64,000 bases of DNA from Fasciolopsis buskii (lineage: Eukaryota; Platyhelminthes; Trematoda; Plagiorchiida; Fasciolidae): positions 91,793 through 155,792 of the forward strand of contig LUCM01007278.1 in assembly GCA_008360955.1 (NCBI GenBank), given 5' to 3'. Under the pieces are notes generated by a model. The model was given only the letters and a program-made list of their open reading frames with translations, had not been told where the DNA came from and ran no database searches. The position numbers were made by a program, and so were the translations under genes. Shown here in pieces: positions 12,901 to 25,861 of this stretch; position 1 is the first letter of the stretch, and every line of letters begins with the position of its first letter.

Positions 12901-15900
12901 ACGACCCTGTATTCATCAACTACGATATATCAAGTTTCTTGGCTAATTTTTTTTATATAGAAGCAAGCTAAACTATCCAATTTCTGGTTTCATACAAATC
13001 TTGGGCTCGTTATAAACAATGCTCTGAAAAATCAAGACTCAGAGTGATCAGCTCAATCCAACTAAACCTTAGTAGTTCGTTTTTGTGTCATTCAAAAGTT
13101 TATCAGGTCGAACTATTATTCGCTCACCTGAAGATAACAAGAGAAGGAGGTCGAAGCTGACATCTCGACCGGACAGATAACGTGAATAGATAAATCAACA
13201 AAATACAGGTACGATAAGCCTTCCGATAAGCACGTATGTCACGGTCGGATCACTAGCGTCCTGTTAACATCCGCAGGGATCAACAGACCGAAAATCGAAG
13301 AACAGGCAAATTCGCAATCAGTTCCGGTCTTGATTGAACTTCGCCTTTATTGCAACTACGCTAGCAGAGACCGTCGCTTTGCCATTCGGCACTGCCATTT
13401 TCCCCTCTAGTTAGCAAGAAATTTGGACGGGAACTATTGACAAGAACAAAGAAAATCGTCTTGTTTTACGCATCCAGCGCAAATTCTTTTTCAGAACGCA
13501 CGTCTTGAAATGCCAGAGCTTCTCAAAGATGGCAGATAATCACGGATGAAAATGCGTTCCATTGTAAATACTGGTAAATTTAGGTGAATACTCGAAAGCT
13601 ATTTAGACTTTTCAAAAACTCAAAACCAGCTCCCAGTAACCTCACAAACGTGGCCTAGTTAACTGAAGTCAACAGTAAACATTGCAGTTACTTAGCCGTT
13701 CAGTAATCAAGGGTGATTCAACCCACAACTGCACATCTAGAGCGAATCTAACACGGGTATCGACTTGGCGTACAATCATTTCTAACCGGCTCTTTGAACA
13801 TTCATTCATACACAGTCGTTTAACTCCACCGAATATTTCCGAGACAGTGAATTTACTGGAATTTACGAAAACAGGGAAGATTAGCCGAATAATTCACAGA
13901 CCCTTTTGCGGTTCGTTGTTCATGAACGGACATTCAATTGTGGCTAGTACAACAAAAACGGAAATTGGAATCTTCATGTCCACAATAATCAATAAAAATA
14001 TCCCTGTTTAGGGATGCGCAACTGCCACCTGGCGACTGCATACTTGGTGAAATAACACAAAATGCTTGCATTTAAGTTTAGATATGGTACTTTTTATCCA
14101 TGGTTGCTGTTGCTTCACTGTTAGGTAGCCAGTGCAAGCCCATGATTGTATCACCACTACGTCAAGCATTCATTTATCTTTGTTTAGCCATTACTGACTC
14201 GTGATACATTGCAATTTCAGTTGTTAATTGACATTTTTGTAGTGAACATTGCCTATTTATTTCACTAGTTTCAAACTGATTGAGGAATTCGTATTTTGTA
14301 CGATTTCTCATCCAGTCTGCTACTTCCTCGTTCTGTTGATCTTGGCGAAGTGCGGTACATTTAAGCAGTTAAACAAGTCAGCATAGGTCACCAGCGTGGT
14401 ATGCTCGATCTAACGGCATTATTATGTTTTTGCAAAACTAATGAGTGCCTTAATCACAGTATTAAATAAAGTAAATTTGTAAAACAAAAACAAATTTATT
14501 GAACACAGATCAGTGGCAGATGATCTCATCCAGTACTAATGAAGCGGATCGCTCAAAAAGCGTCCGATTCGTTAGACGATTTCAAATATTGGTGTGTTTC
14601 ACAGCTGAGATTGCCCGTTCTCAAAATCTGATTATCCTCTGTCTTAGCTTTCAGATTGCAAAAAAATTATCATCAACTGAGGTGACATCATCAGTCCGTA
14701 GGCAATGACCTATCGGCCCAGATACGCATGTAATACCGTCGTTTTAGATTTGTCCGCGAACGCCAAAAAAGCCAACTACTTGTAAGTTGATGCCTACATT
14801 ATACATATACATATATATACATATATATGGCCTTATTAGCTGATATGAAATCACACCAATGAGGCAGTCTTACTGGGAGATTCGCTAAAAGAAAGCAAGA
14901 CAACATTACTTCACATGACAGTCACAAATCCTGCGATGACCAATAATCTTCCCCGCTGATCGATATAATAGCACTGCAAGGCCATTTCTTTCCACTCAGA
15001 AATCGTTTATCGTACACAAGCCAGTAAAAAATGACTTGATTGTACCGGCATCATGTTACCAAAGCAACAGTGCACATTACATCAATCCGCGTATGCGGAT
15101 CAATTAATATATTTCAAAATCTGTCTTGCAAATCGACCAATTTCATCTGGTCATTTGAAGATCTGTGATAGATACGTTTTTCTCTAGGCCAGTAATAAGA
15201 ATAATTAGCGTTTGGAAAACCATGGTCAGAAATGTGTTATGATGTCTGTCAGGATACCCAATGAATAAATATAAATTTTGCAGTGCTTAACTTACCCCAA
15301 AAGAAATAAGCTATTAATCTTAGGATATCCATGGCGCCTATTTACTTTAGGCGTTTCCTTGCGCCAACATGTGATCGCATGATCCTATCCAGACCAAAAT
15401 AAAAAACCTCTAGTGTTCATTATTATCTGAAATTACACTTTCGTCTAGCCATTGATTTCTCATCTATGATTGATGACGAGGAAGCAAAAGAAACTTGGGT
15501 AACGTTCCCGTTTCAACGTATTTGACAGAACAAATACAATTTACGTCCGAGAATAGGCTGCACATTATGAACGGTTGTTCCACCATACAGACCTCCTGGC
15601 ATCGTTAGATGAGCCGATAGCAATTCACCTCAAACTGCCCAGCTGACGGTCAATTGTAGCAGATTCCGAGGCCGAATATTTACAACTATTTGCAATCAGA
15701 CCGCAGAAGTATGATTACCGTTAAAAAAATGTTCTCGTCCAATACATCGGGGCGCTTGAATCCAGAAGAACACGGATTCGGTTAATAATGCGGAAAAAGA
15801 AAAAACCTTTGAAAAATACATTTTTGTTGAATTACGTTGGTCTAACCAGTGTGATCTTGAATGAGATAGCTGACATTTTTACACCGAGATGTTTCTTTTT

Positions 15901-18597
15901 CTGGTCAAAATTTGCAATCACAAGCCATTTTTGAAAGGCATTTAGAATGAATGAAAGTTGGTGCTTATGGGTTGCGTTCTGGCTCCAAAACTACACAGTT
16001 GTGGTATGATCTATTGCGTTTGCGATATCCGTTTGATGGGTTGATTCAGTGTTAGGAAAAAAGCAAGATAAATTAAAAACGAACATTTACCGTTTTACTA
16101 GAATCTATAATGCCTGCGCGGCTTTTCAGTCATTCTTTAAACTATGCAAAAGTCTAGAAACAGACATCTGACAAGTTTTCTTACGGTTGACGTTTGGCAA
16201 AAGGTCAGAAGCCTGTTAAATAAACTTTAGGTAGTTCGATTGGTCGATACCGACTCGCTTCTGAACGAGACTGTGGACAGTCAAAATAAGATCATTTTTG
16301 TCACCAGAAGTAATTTATTCATGTGTACGCATTTGTTACACATTGTGGTGATAAAAACAAGTCCAATCAAAATGAAACAAACTTCGGTTCAGACAAAGAC
16401 CTTGATTCCTCGAGTAGAGTACAGTCGAATAGCTATATTTCTTGCCAAGAATATCGGCTTGCAACAAAGCAATCTAGCACTGTCTTTCATGAGGACTTGT
16501 CAACATGAGAACAACATTCCATCGACAGGATAGTTTGCCACTCGGAATGGATAAACAGAAATGAGTCACATTATGTTTAAAAAAGTAAACAAAACAAAAG
16601 TCGCAAATCACTTGTGTATCCATTATACTCCAACAAAAGTATTGTTTCTAATAGCATGCTCCATCACGTCAGGACCAGATGGCTGGATTTCCCTAAAATG
16701 ATAGCAGTTGCTTGGTAACTACTTCCTAAAACAGGCATCCAATCGAACAGACTTAATTGTTTCAAAATCCAATATGGCAATATTTAGACTGTTCAAAATG
16801 ATGTTACATTTTCACAAGATTCTGGTGGTTTCCGCTTTATTTATCTCCTCAATAATCAGGTATGGTCGATCTGGTTTTTATTGTACATTCCAATTAAGGT
16901 TTTGCATTTGGTCCTATCGAACCCTTGTCACTGGATTCTACAGATTTTTCATAGGCAATTATAAATTCAATAAAGGAGCTCGAAATTCGCTGCTCCACCG
17001 GGAACTCGACGGAACAGAACAACGCTCAGCACTTCGTTGCTTCTTATCAAACTCGTCCAACTTCAAGCTAGGGAATCATTTCAAGACATATCAGCCTAGT
17101 ACCTGAATTTTCTCAGATTTCTAACCGAACTGCAATCGATCCAAGTATGAAATAGTGCTGCTTTTTTCCACGCCTCATCACGTCAGTTTCCTCAAAGCTT
17201 TTATTATAGAACTAGCGTCTACACTACGCGCATTCGGGTACACTTCAAAATGTTTAGTGCTGACGACACAAAGGGTGAGATCTACCAAAATGGTCCCGTC
17301 TGAATTTTACTCGCTCAGGGAACTATCTATTTTGTGTTCGTTTTTTTATCGGATTGTGGCAAATGTCTCGGCAACCGAAAAGTGGCTGTCAGTGACCTTG
17401 ATGATATTGAAATTTGAACAAGAATTTTGATCATGTTGCTTTCCTCCCATCAACCACGATTAAACTGACGTTTTTATTTGCCCACCATTTGTCAAACATT
17501 CCGAGGTCTATCAAGCAATCGAGCGATCACATACGATTCGACTGGCCGAACCCAAATCGGTCATTACCCGGTCCCTATTTTGGGATGTTAGAGTAGGAAA
17601 TGTTTCACAGAACGTGATGTCGCGGGTTCACGTAGCTGGAGTCACTGATCAAAAAATCTCGTGAAAGGAATGTCCGAATCCGCTGACATCAAATGTGTGA
17701 CGTCCGTACAGGATTTTTTCCATCCATGCGCGGTGAACGACTTTCATATTTCACTGAAGATGACATGCATGTAACGATATTTTGGTAAAATCGAAATGCA
17801 ATATTTTATAGCTTGTCCATATTTTTCCCGATCACTGCTTCTAAAACATTCCAAAAGTAAGCTTAAATTTATTTGCTTAGTGTGCATTCCAGTGCATACA
17901 TCCTAATCAAACAGGTTAATTTTCTTCCAGTCGATAAGTGCACACTCACGTGACCAGTTCGTGTGAAAATGTAACACGTTCGAACTATCCTGTGTACGGG
18001 CACAACAGTCTACGCCAGTTGCATCGTTCTGTCACCGTTAGTTTAGCACTGACCCAAAGTGAACATGCAGTCATACCAATTTATGATCAAGCAACATTTC
18101 CCTCGCCGAATAATATTCAACTTGTTTTTGCTTTTATGCTTAGCTGAGTGATTAGTAGAACTTAAAATCAAATGGTCCACGCAAAGGAGACTATAATATC
18201 CGACTCTTCCCCAAACAGAAAACTCGAGGCACAAAGAAAATCTTCTAATCGTCAATTAAATTTGATTATTCATCGTGTGTGATTTAATAATGACAAAACC
18301 AGGTGAAATTTTGGTACTATGTTGGTACTGGTAAACAATCCAGTGGTAACTGGCCAAATGATATTAAATCCTGGACCAATTGGTAGAAATCGGGCTATTT
18401 TTGAAGCAATTGTCCGTTGCCCTCGATTTCTCGAAAGCTTTTTCATCACTTACTGTGTGGTCATGAACCAACTGTACGAACTTGTGCACAGTGGTGTGCG
18501 GATGCATTATTACTGGCGCAAATTTATCGAAACGCTTTATGTGAATCCAAGTGATCATTTCTGAACATATTTTTTCATACTATTGTTAAAATGAATA
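9989..18597. other. Large non-coding block
   Basis: More than 8 kb with no recognised domain, RNA gene or interspersed repeat beyond a short microsatellite at 14.8 kb. Several 60-130 codon frames occur (for example plus strand 13682-14011 and 16708-17106) at chance-level length. A plus-strand frame at 18319-18564 (contains RFLESFFITYCVVMNQLYEL) is the most protein-like but has no family. Confidence 0.45.
14799..14828. repeat. (AT/AC)n microsatellite
   Basis: Interrupted ATATAC/ATATAT units, about 30 bases. Confidence 0.9.
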
Positions 18598-18848
18598 TCA
18601 TAAGTTGTTAGTACAAACGGTCGCTTTCTTCTGTCTCATTTCTTCGAACCCTTTTTCATATTCCGCTTTAGTCTCTTCCATGAAAGCAACTATAAACATC
18701 CCCGCGATTAGATTTCCGAAAATTGAATGCATTACTTGTCTAGTGCAATCTCCTCCGCTGTGTTCTTCCACCTTATTTCGGTCAAAATACGAATCCCAAA
18801 GATATCGTGTTACACTTAGCCAACTCCTAACTAGGAAAACTTGAACCA
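18598..18848 (-). CDS. Possible terminal exon with one membrane segment
   Basis: A strong acceptor (a pyrimidine-rich tract around TTCTCTTCTTG ending GTGTTCAG) opens a frame of two bases plus 83 codons ending in TGA. The product contains RSWLSVTRYLWDSYFDRN, an acidic patch, a hydrophobic segment FGNLIAGMFIVAFM, then a charged helix-like tail EETKAEYEKGFEEMRQKK. The amphipathic, charged composition resembles a real membrane protein C-terminus, but I do not recognise the family. Upstream, an ATG-led frame at 19212-19057 could be a first exon, though its best donor does not match in phase. Confidence 0.4.
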
Positions 18849-19056
18849 CTGAACACAGTTCAAGAAGAGAATTAAGAAAAACCATTAGGCGGGACTAAAA
18901 CTGACTTGGTTAACTTACTACGGCGAATGACAGGCAGATAAGTTAAAGTATGCTTCTCTCCCTGTTAGCCAATGCCTGTAACTTATTGACGGTCTGCCGT
19001 GATAATAAAGAAGTGAATGTCCAGCTGTCTTTAGTAGTATGCGTCAAAATATTTCG

Positions 19057-19212
19057 TTAACAACTTAGGCAAAAAAGTGCTTCTTTAAAAGAAAAACCCA
19101 ATGATACGAAGCGATTTGTTGCATTTCTTAGGTCCTCCATTTGAACCACGGACAACTCGGTATACCTGCGAATGTTTCTGAATGAAACGATCGGCTCTGG
19201 ACTAGTCAGCAT
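19057..19212 (-). other. ATG-led open frame upstream of the 18.6-kb exon
   Basis: The frame starts at an ATG in an A-rich context and runs 51 codons to a stop. It includes TSPEPIVSFRNIRRYTEL. A donor-like CGCAG|GTATAC lies 47 bases in. It could be the 5' exon of the gene ending at 18598, but the phases do not fit the preferred acceptor. Chance is a serious alternative. Confidence 0.18.
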
Positions 19213-21201
19213 TTTTTTGAAATTTCGATTGATCGTAAATTTCAAAAGTGGTAATTATTGTCAGGCAACTTAATCGATATTCAATTGCTCCGACCATTCA
19301 TCGCACCAGTTTCCCACTTGAAACTCTGGCGAATTAATCCCGAGACCACACAATTTCCCCATACTATACAAATGCAGATTGCATGCTTTTTCGCTGCGTT
19401 AGTGGCTCCCAGATTTCGTGACAGTTGTGCAAGCAGGGTAAAATACGGCAAACATGATTGGGTTTTATTTCAAACATAAAAACTAGCAGCATTCATATTT
19501 TTCCAATATAGCAGACCGAATAAATACTCTGATTTTCTTCAGTACCTGCAACCTTCTTCACTCCATCCAACTACGAAATGAAGTTAATGATTTTTTGACG
19601 GGTTGGTTGAAAAAATTCCCTGCTCCCCCGTCAAGCTTTTCATTACAAAACAAGCCGTGGGATGCATTCGCCAGTTTGTTTTGACAAATCTGCAAATGCG
19701 CGGACAGTTGAGCTTGTTAACTCGCTTCAAGTCCAAAAATGTTGACCAGCAGTTCCAATTGAGACGTAACCCACCCCGCGATCATAAAACGTCCCATAAC
19801 CCGCTTTTCTCGTCTTGACCACCGACCGTCTCAGAAAAACAGATGAAGAGAAGATTCCCAGACTGGTTGCGAACTGCCTCCGATTACCAGTTTATTTGAA
19901 AAGAGCATTATTTGAGGCTTGCAAAAGTCCATGTACATATGAGCGTCTGAGCTTGCTTCTCGTATGCATCAGGCCACAAAATTGCCTTTGGATGCTAGAC
20001 ATTCTTTGGACTAGCAATAACATTGAACGTTTTCGCAGTTTGAAAAAGGTTATTTTCCACTCTCATCCTAAAATGTGTGCACTATTAATGACCTTCAACT
20101 CGGTGACATGGAGCTCCTGATTCAGTGTGTAATTACGGTCGAATTGAATATCACGGGGTAAATTATTAATTATAGTGACCAAAATTCATTCAAATTTAGA
20201 TTTCTGGACATGCATCTATGAAAGAACTCGAGTTTGCGTGCGTGTGCCCCGGATGAGACGCTTTGGTATCATTTTGCATAATTAGCAACTGACAAAAATG
20301 AACAAGCAACTTCTATTTTTCCAGTTTGCACATCATCGCTGTAATAACCAGTTAGCAACACAGACCAACTCTTGCCTTCAGGTTTAACAAAAGTCACTGA
20401 CAAAATAGACTTTTTTGTGATTCTCATCTGATATGAAATTTGAACACACTGATATCACTATGCATAGACTGCCCACCAGTAATCCTGGACGAGGTTTTAT
20501 CTGACGGTTGCAAACTGTATTGTTTCGTTTGAAACTTCAGCATAGCGTGAAGACTTTGATGCTTCGACATTGCTGATTTATTGCCATGCTCTCAAATTTC
20601 AAACATTCTTACTGAGTATATAGAGCAAACATAGTTTGACCGATATGTTTTTTCCAGTAATTCAACGTAACGGCAATACATTACTATAAACTGCACAACT
20701 TTCAGGCGACAGTAAAAAGAGTAAGAAACTGGTGAACAGTGGTCTCTTTTCTCACTTGTCGTTCACCTGTCTGTATCGAGTAATGAGAGCAAAGCAAAGA
20801 GACTTAACGTTACTCACTCGGAAACGAAAAACGAAAAACTATGGAAATAATTACTTTCTCCGTTACCAGGACTATCTCCGAATTTTACAATTTACTTTTT
20901 GATGATCTTACCTGTAGTGATGGGGGAACGTCTGCAACGTGAGCACCAAGTCAAATTGGTATAAGTTATTTAAGTTTGGCAAATGCCTAATCGGCGAACT
21001 TTCACGTGACCAGATACTAATTTGAAATAGAAACTAAATGGCACATGGTTTGAACCCGCTGATGGTTGTCACTCACTTGTTGGTATCCCCTAGCGTTTTG
21101 TCATCAGGATCACAAATTTACAGAAAGCCACATTTGTACATTCCATTTGTGCATCTCAGTGGATGTGGTACGGTCGCTTCAATTTGTAATAATTTAGTTG
21201 C

Positions 21202-21652
21202 CTAGAGCACAAGGTCTGAACAGCTTGTTCCCGTTTCACTAATTTGACCACCGCTGAGTTGTGGTCCATTGGGCTTCGCGGTGAACTGCCTGACGAGCAT
21301 AAGAGTATAGTAACAGAAAATGAAGAGGACCTCAGAAAGCGAAGAATTCCCCTTTTCGGGGATGTGATCTATAATATGAATGATTGACATGTTAATTTCG
21401 GTGTTTCTGATCATCATTTTATAAATCAAATGCAAAACTAATTGTTACTTGAAAAGAGGAATCCCACTCTTCTTCGTATGGCACTTCTTCAGGAATGTAT
21501 GTCATAAGTGGAGGGTAGTTACACGGATCAGTAATCGTGCTAGCTGTTGTCCGCTGCAATAAAACGAATGCTGTCTTGTTTGCTAGTGACGAACACAGGG
21601 CTAGCAGCATGCATAGGTTGACAATCACTCTTATATTTTGTGATTTATCCAT
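21202..21652 (-). CDS. Possible small secreted protein, two exons
   Basis: Exon 1 (21652-21449) starts at an ATG and ends CAA|GTAACA. Exon 2 (21285-21202) follows a long pyrimidine-rich acceptor ending GTCAGGCAG and ends with TAG. The phases match (0 to 0), giving 95 codons across a 163-base intron. Residues 1-24 look like a signal peptide: basic start MDKSQNIR, hydrophobic core VIVNLCMLLALC, then SSLA. The mature part is short, with the acidic stretch EEVPYEEEWDSS. No family is recognised. A second acceptor four bases upstream (GCTCGTCAG) would give a short alternative tail. The join is inferred; no homology or transcript supports it. Confidence 0.4.
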
Positions 21653-24600
21653 CCCCGCAAGGACCCAAATAGCGTGCAATTCGGTTGAACAAAGTATGTT
21701 TGTTGTCCATCTGTGCTTTTAATCGATTCTGTTCTCTTTTGTTCAAGTAACATTGGGTCAGGAAGCGCAAATATTGCAGAAAAAATTAACTACCCAACAA
21801 TCAAATTCCTTTGGACGATTCTACAAGCTATGACAGATCGCCTGGAGAACAAAACAGCTGCTGGTGATTTCTAGTCACGTTGAATAGTCGTGTTCAGCAA
21901 AGCTCCAGACTGACTTCATCCAAATTTGACATAATTTGTGAAAATTTCAGGAACATTTCATGCTCCAAACTTTCACCGGGAGTTTATTTAGTTTTTTATC
22001 AATTAGCCCCTGGTAGCAGGAAAAGCAAAGATGAAAATTTCATCAGAGTGTCCACCTCTAGCTCTATGGATTGTTCGTTTCGGTTGAGTGACACGTATCT
22101 CGTTAGTACTATGGTTTTTTGTTTCTGTTCTTAACAGACAACAGATAACCGGCATTGGGAATGCAATGCTCGCGGCAATCCACCATTTTGTCTCCAGGAT
22201 ACACAAACGTGAATACCGGAGGAAGCCATCTTTGTTATCTGTCTACTATTGAAATTTATTTTTTTCTCATAGCAACAAAAGGGTGAGTCAAAAAAATCAC
22301 TTTCCCAATCGAACCTGTTCACCGGTGGACATCTAAGAGGGAGATATTTTTACCAAACGAGCAATACTGAATTATGATAGATAGAAAAAGTAGTCAGTGG
22401 GACAGGTTTTAAATAAGGCATAAAGTATTATAAAAAGTGGACCTCCTGAGGATTGTTTGGACCTGACTGCTCACACAGCATCACAAATTGTCTTAAAATA
22501 AGTTTGTCAAAGAGAATGCGACAGAATACAGCAGAGCTAGCCTCAAAATGGTTTGTCTAATCATATAAGCAGTTGACCAGAATTGTAAAGAATATCCGTT
22601 ATACAAAAAAGTTGTCAAGTCATAGTTATTTTTGCTTTCTAATGCCCTGTTTCCGGAAAAAAATGAATCCCAGATCTATTTCCCAGTGAACATAAGATTC
22701 TCCAGTATCCATTTCCGAACACGCGATAGAATTCGCCTTTGCGTTTTTCGCTTAATGTGCATTCATTTTTAATCTGATTGGAGAAAATCTGTCGATAAAG
22801 CCTATAGTAAGTCAGCAACCTAATACAATACCATTACTTCACTCACTGGGCTGTTTACATTCTGCCGTATAAGGCGACATAACAGAACAAGGAATTCCAA
22901 GGAATTGCATATCATGTGATGCCCGACCAAATAATGAACTCAACAAACATAAGTGATGCTCTGCAATGCTGTGAAAGCTAGCTAATCTACGATGGATCAC
23001 AGCACCCGTGCATACCCGCATTGGCCATTGATGGGCTCTAACGCAGAGCAAACGCCTATGAATACATCTCAACCTTTACGTCAATGACTTATGTGCGATA
23101 ACAAAACAACGACAGCATGTTACTTTATTTTGATAGTGTTCTCAAGTTTTCAATGTTATGATTAGTGAGAAAATCTCACGATCAGTTGCATATCGCGCCA
23201 AAATTACTTTAAATGATTACATACCGATGATTTTAATCGGTCAAAACGCATTACCCATTGGAGGAGACACTGTAGTTGTCTTCATCTTCAACCAACCGTA
23301 TGCATGTTAAATAGGACGACTCAGTGTGGCGTCTGAGGCCAAATTCTGAAGCACCGAATCAATGTTTGACAATTGTTATGCATGGAACAATATTTCCGCA
23401 ACTTGACACTTTGTTAGTCTGAACCTGATCAAGGAAGAAGCGCAAAAATATTAGCCATCCAACTCAAAGTGAGAAAGGGGCAACGATTCGTCGCATCATT
23501 TTTACAATATATTAATTCAGACCAGTTCTCGTGCACGCTTCATCTTGTTTCATATCGATTAGTGCTTGTTATAGTTAAGATGGACTGAATCCAAAGGTCC
23601 TAGTAGTGGTAACAATGACATGACGCGCACTAGTTGGAGGTCATGACAAGGCTAATCGTTTTAGTAAGAAAATGCAATGATCACGAACGAAGAGTTCTTG
23701 GATTTAACCATGTTCCACATCCAAAGCAAGAAAAACCACGCAACAGGCTGACAATTAACTATTTCTCGCCCGCCCAACCACTTTAGTTTATTTTGTAGGC
23801 CGATTCACGAGTGGCCGTCCGATCCATCGGGGATCACCAGTACTACTGCCTCTTGCGGTGCTCACATTTTTGACGCAAAAATGGTAGACACATCTAAAAA
23901 ACTTGAATAATCTTTGCTTGTTCCTTTAATTTCACATGGACCAAATACATCAGTCCTTTGTACTAAGCACTGGTTAAGTTCAAACAAAGCCGGACATTGC
24001 GGAAGAAGACCAGTGGTGGAAAACATATCTTCCAGAACAAAGGGAAAACACACCATGGTTCGTTTGTTCCATCTTCATTAAAAATTCACATTCTGTGATC
24101 TTGTGTGGCTCGTTTCAATTTGCGCTATCCCAATCCATTGAAGGGATATTTCATAACGAAAATGTATAGATTTTTTTCGGGTACTGAGCCAGAAATTGCC
24201 CCCTCTCCACCGAGGCTTTAATTTGGCGTTTGGTCTACTAGAGGTGTTATCATGCCGCGGAAAAGGAAGTACGAACAGTGTGTTCTAAAATTATGCTCTT
24301 ACTTTTCCATACTGCAACTTACTAACATTCACCAAATTTTTCAATGCAAAATTGACAAGTCGAGTTTTTAATACCCAAGCACATTCGAGACACTTTTTCT
24401 GCAACGACTAACGTCACTTTGACTTCAAATGATGGCATCAACCATTATAAACGAAGAAGAAATACCATCATGTTATACATATGAAAATGCAAAGACATAA
24501 ATAGGTGCATATAAGCCTACCAGTAGGTCTCCGGTTGATCGAAGCCCACATGCTGTCAAATACGGCACTGTCATCGTGATACTTCAGCAATTCGTTGGGT

Positions 24601-24903
24601 GTTGCTGGCTCACCTTTTCCTTATGAGTGAATTTAGTTCCAGCACACAGCAAGTGCGTGGTTTCAGTTGTTACGATACAAACTCAGTATATGAGTTACCC
24701 GCCACTTGTTTTTTTTTTGCACGATAAATTCAGAACATTCGCTTGAAGCCTTATCGATCATTAGACCCTGGGAAAACAGAGAATATGCCACCAAACATGA
24801 GCATTTTGCACATGTTTACGATGTTACATAATTTCGGAAATAATGTGCTTGGCTCCTAAACAAACCTCATGTGTCAAAACCGCTCTAATGTGACATAGCA
24901 AGG

Positions 24904-25195
24904 TTGTCAGATTTAATGAAGTTTGATCGACCTAGTACGGAGTTGCCTGGCAGCGTAAAGGTTAGCCCGGAGGGTGATAGCAGTCAGCCGGAAGATGGAT
25001 CGAATCTCGAACAAACTGTTACTTTGTACATTCGTGGGGCATTGCGTTTTTTCAAAAGAAATGCAATGCTCCCAAGTGCTCGATGATAGGTACGAGTTTC
25101 TCGATACCAAAGCTCCCTTGTCAAGCGCAAATGTTACAAGGCAAGTTGACCGCTTTCCGGATAGTGAATTTCTGAAGCACAGAAATGGGACGTGA
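24904..25195 (+). other. Two overlapping polar open frames
   Basis: One plus-strand frame contains VKVSPEGDSSQPEDGSN and stops at 25086. A second, opening after TTTTTTCAAAAG near 25050, contains DDRYEFLDTKAPLSSANV and stops at 25195. Together they could be spliced pieces of one gene, but the junction is not clear and no family is recognised. The opposite strand is also open here for 113 codons, which weakens the case. Confidence 0.2.
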
Positions 25196-25579
25196 AAGCA
25201 AGTTGCCAGGATTTTGACAATAAACATTGCAGAATGTCCCCACACTTTCCTCAAAACATTTTAGCAAGATATTCGGTAGGTTTTGGAACCATTGAAATCC
25301 TATTTAATTTTATTTATTTTGCTTTTGAGAAACTCAGTTCAGTCGAGTGAAGTTGTAGTTGTTCTTTACACGTCTGCTCGGTGCTTTCTTCTTTAATTTA
25401 CCCTAACTGCCTGTAGTCAGAATAATTCCAGTTCGAATAAAATGATGAGGTCGAATTAAACGAATCTAGTCAATAATAACTATGAAACAATCAACGATTG
25501 ATCTGCTCAACGGGCGTTAGACATGCTGCCGCATGCTGTGACAGAAATATTTCGAAACACATCACCCAAAATGCACTTT

Positions 25580-25861
25580 TCATATCTTCTGGGAACGGGG
25601 CTGTACGGGCGAAGTATTCGAATTTTTCCTGCCATAAGTCAAAAAATTATTTTTAACTGATTGAGGTTGACAAAATCGATCACGAAAAAACAAAGCTCTT
25701 GCTTCTGGAGTTTTCAATAAAAGGGCTGACAAATGCTCGTTCTCCGTAGAGCACCGATGATGGTCTACATAGACACCTACAGCCAGCGGGTTCCATTTGA
25801 TGCCACAAAACTTTAGGCAGCTTTTCACAAAAAAGATCAGCAATAACCAGAACCTATGCAA
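25580..25861 (-). other. Open frame with a hydrophobic N-terminal half
   Basis: A 93-codon minus-strand frame is preceded by an acceptor-like GATTGCATAG. It has a hydrophobic stretch (FWLLLIFFVK) and then VGVYVDHHRCSTENEHLSAL, ending in a stop. No ATG opens it. This length is expected by chance in DNA of this composition. Confidence 0.18.
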
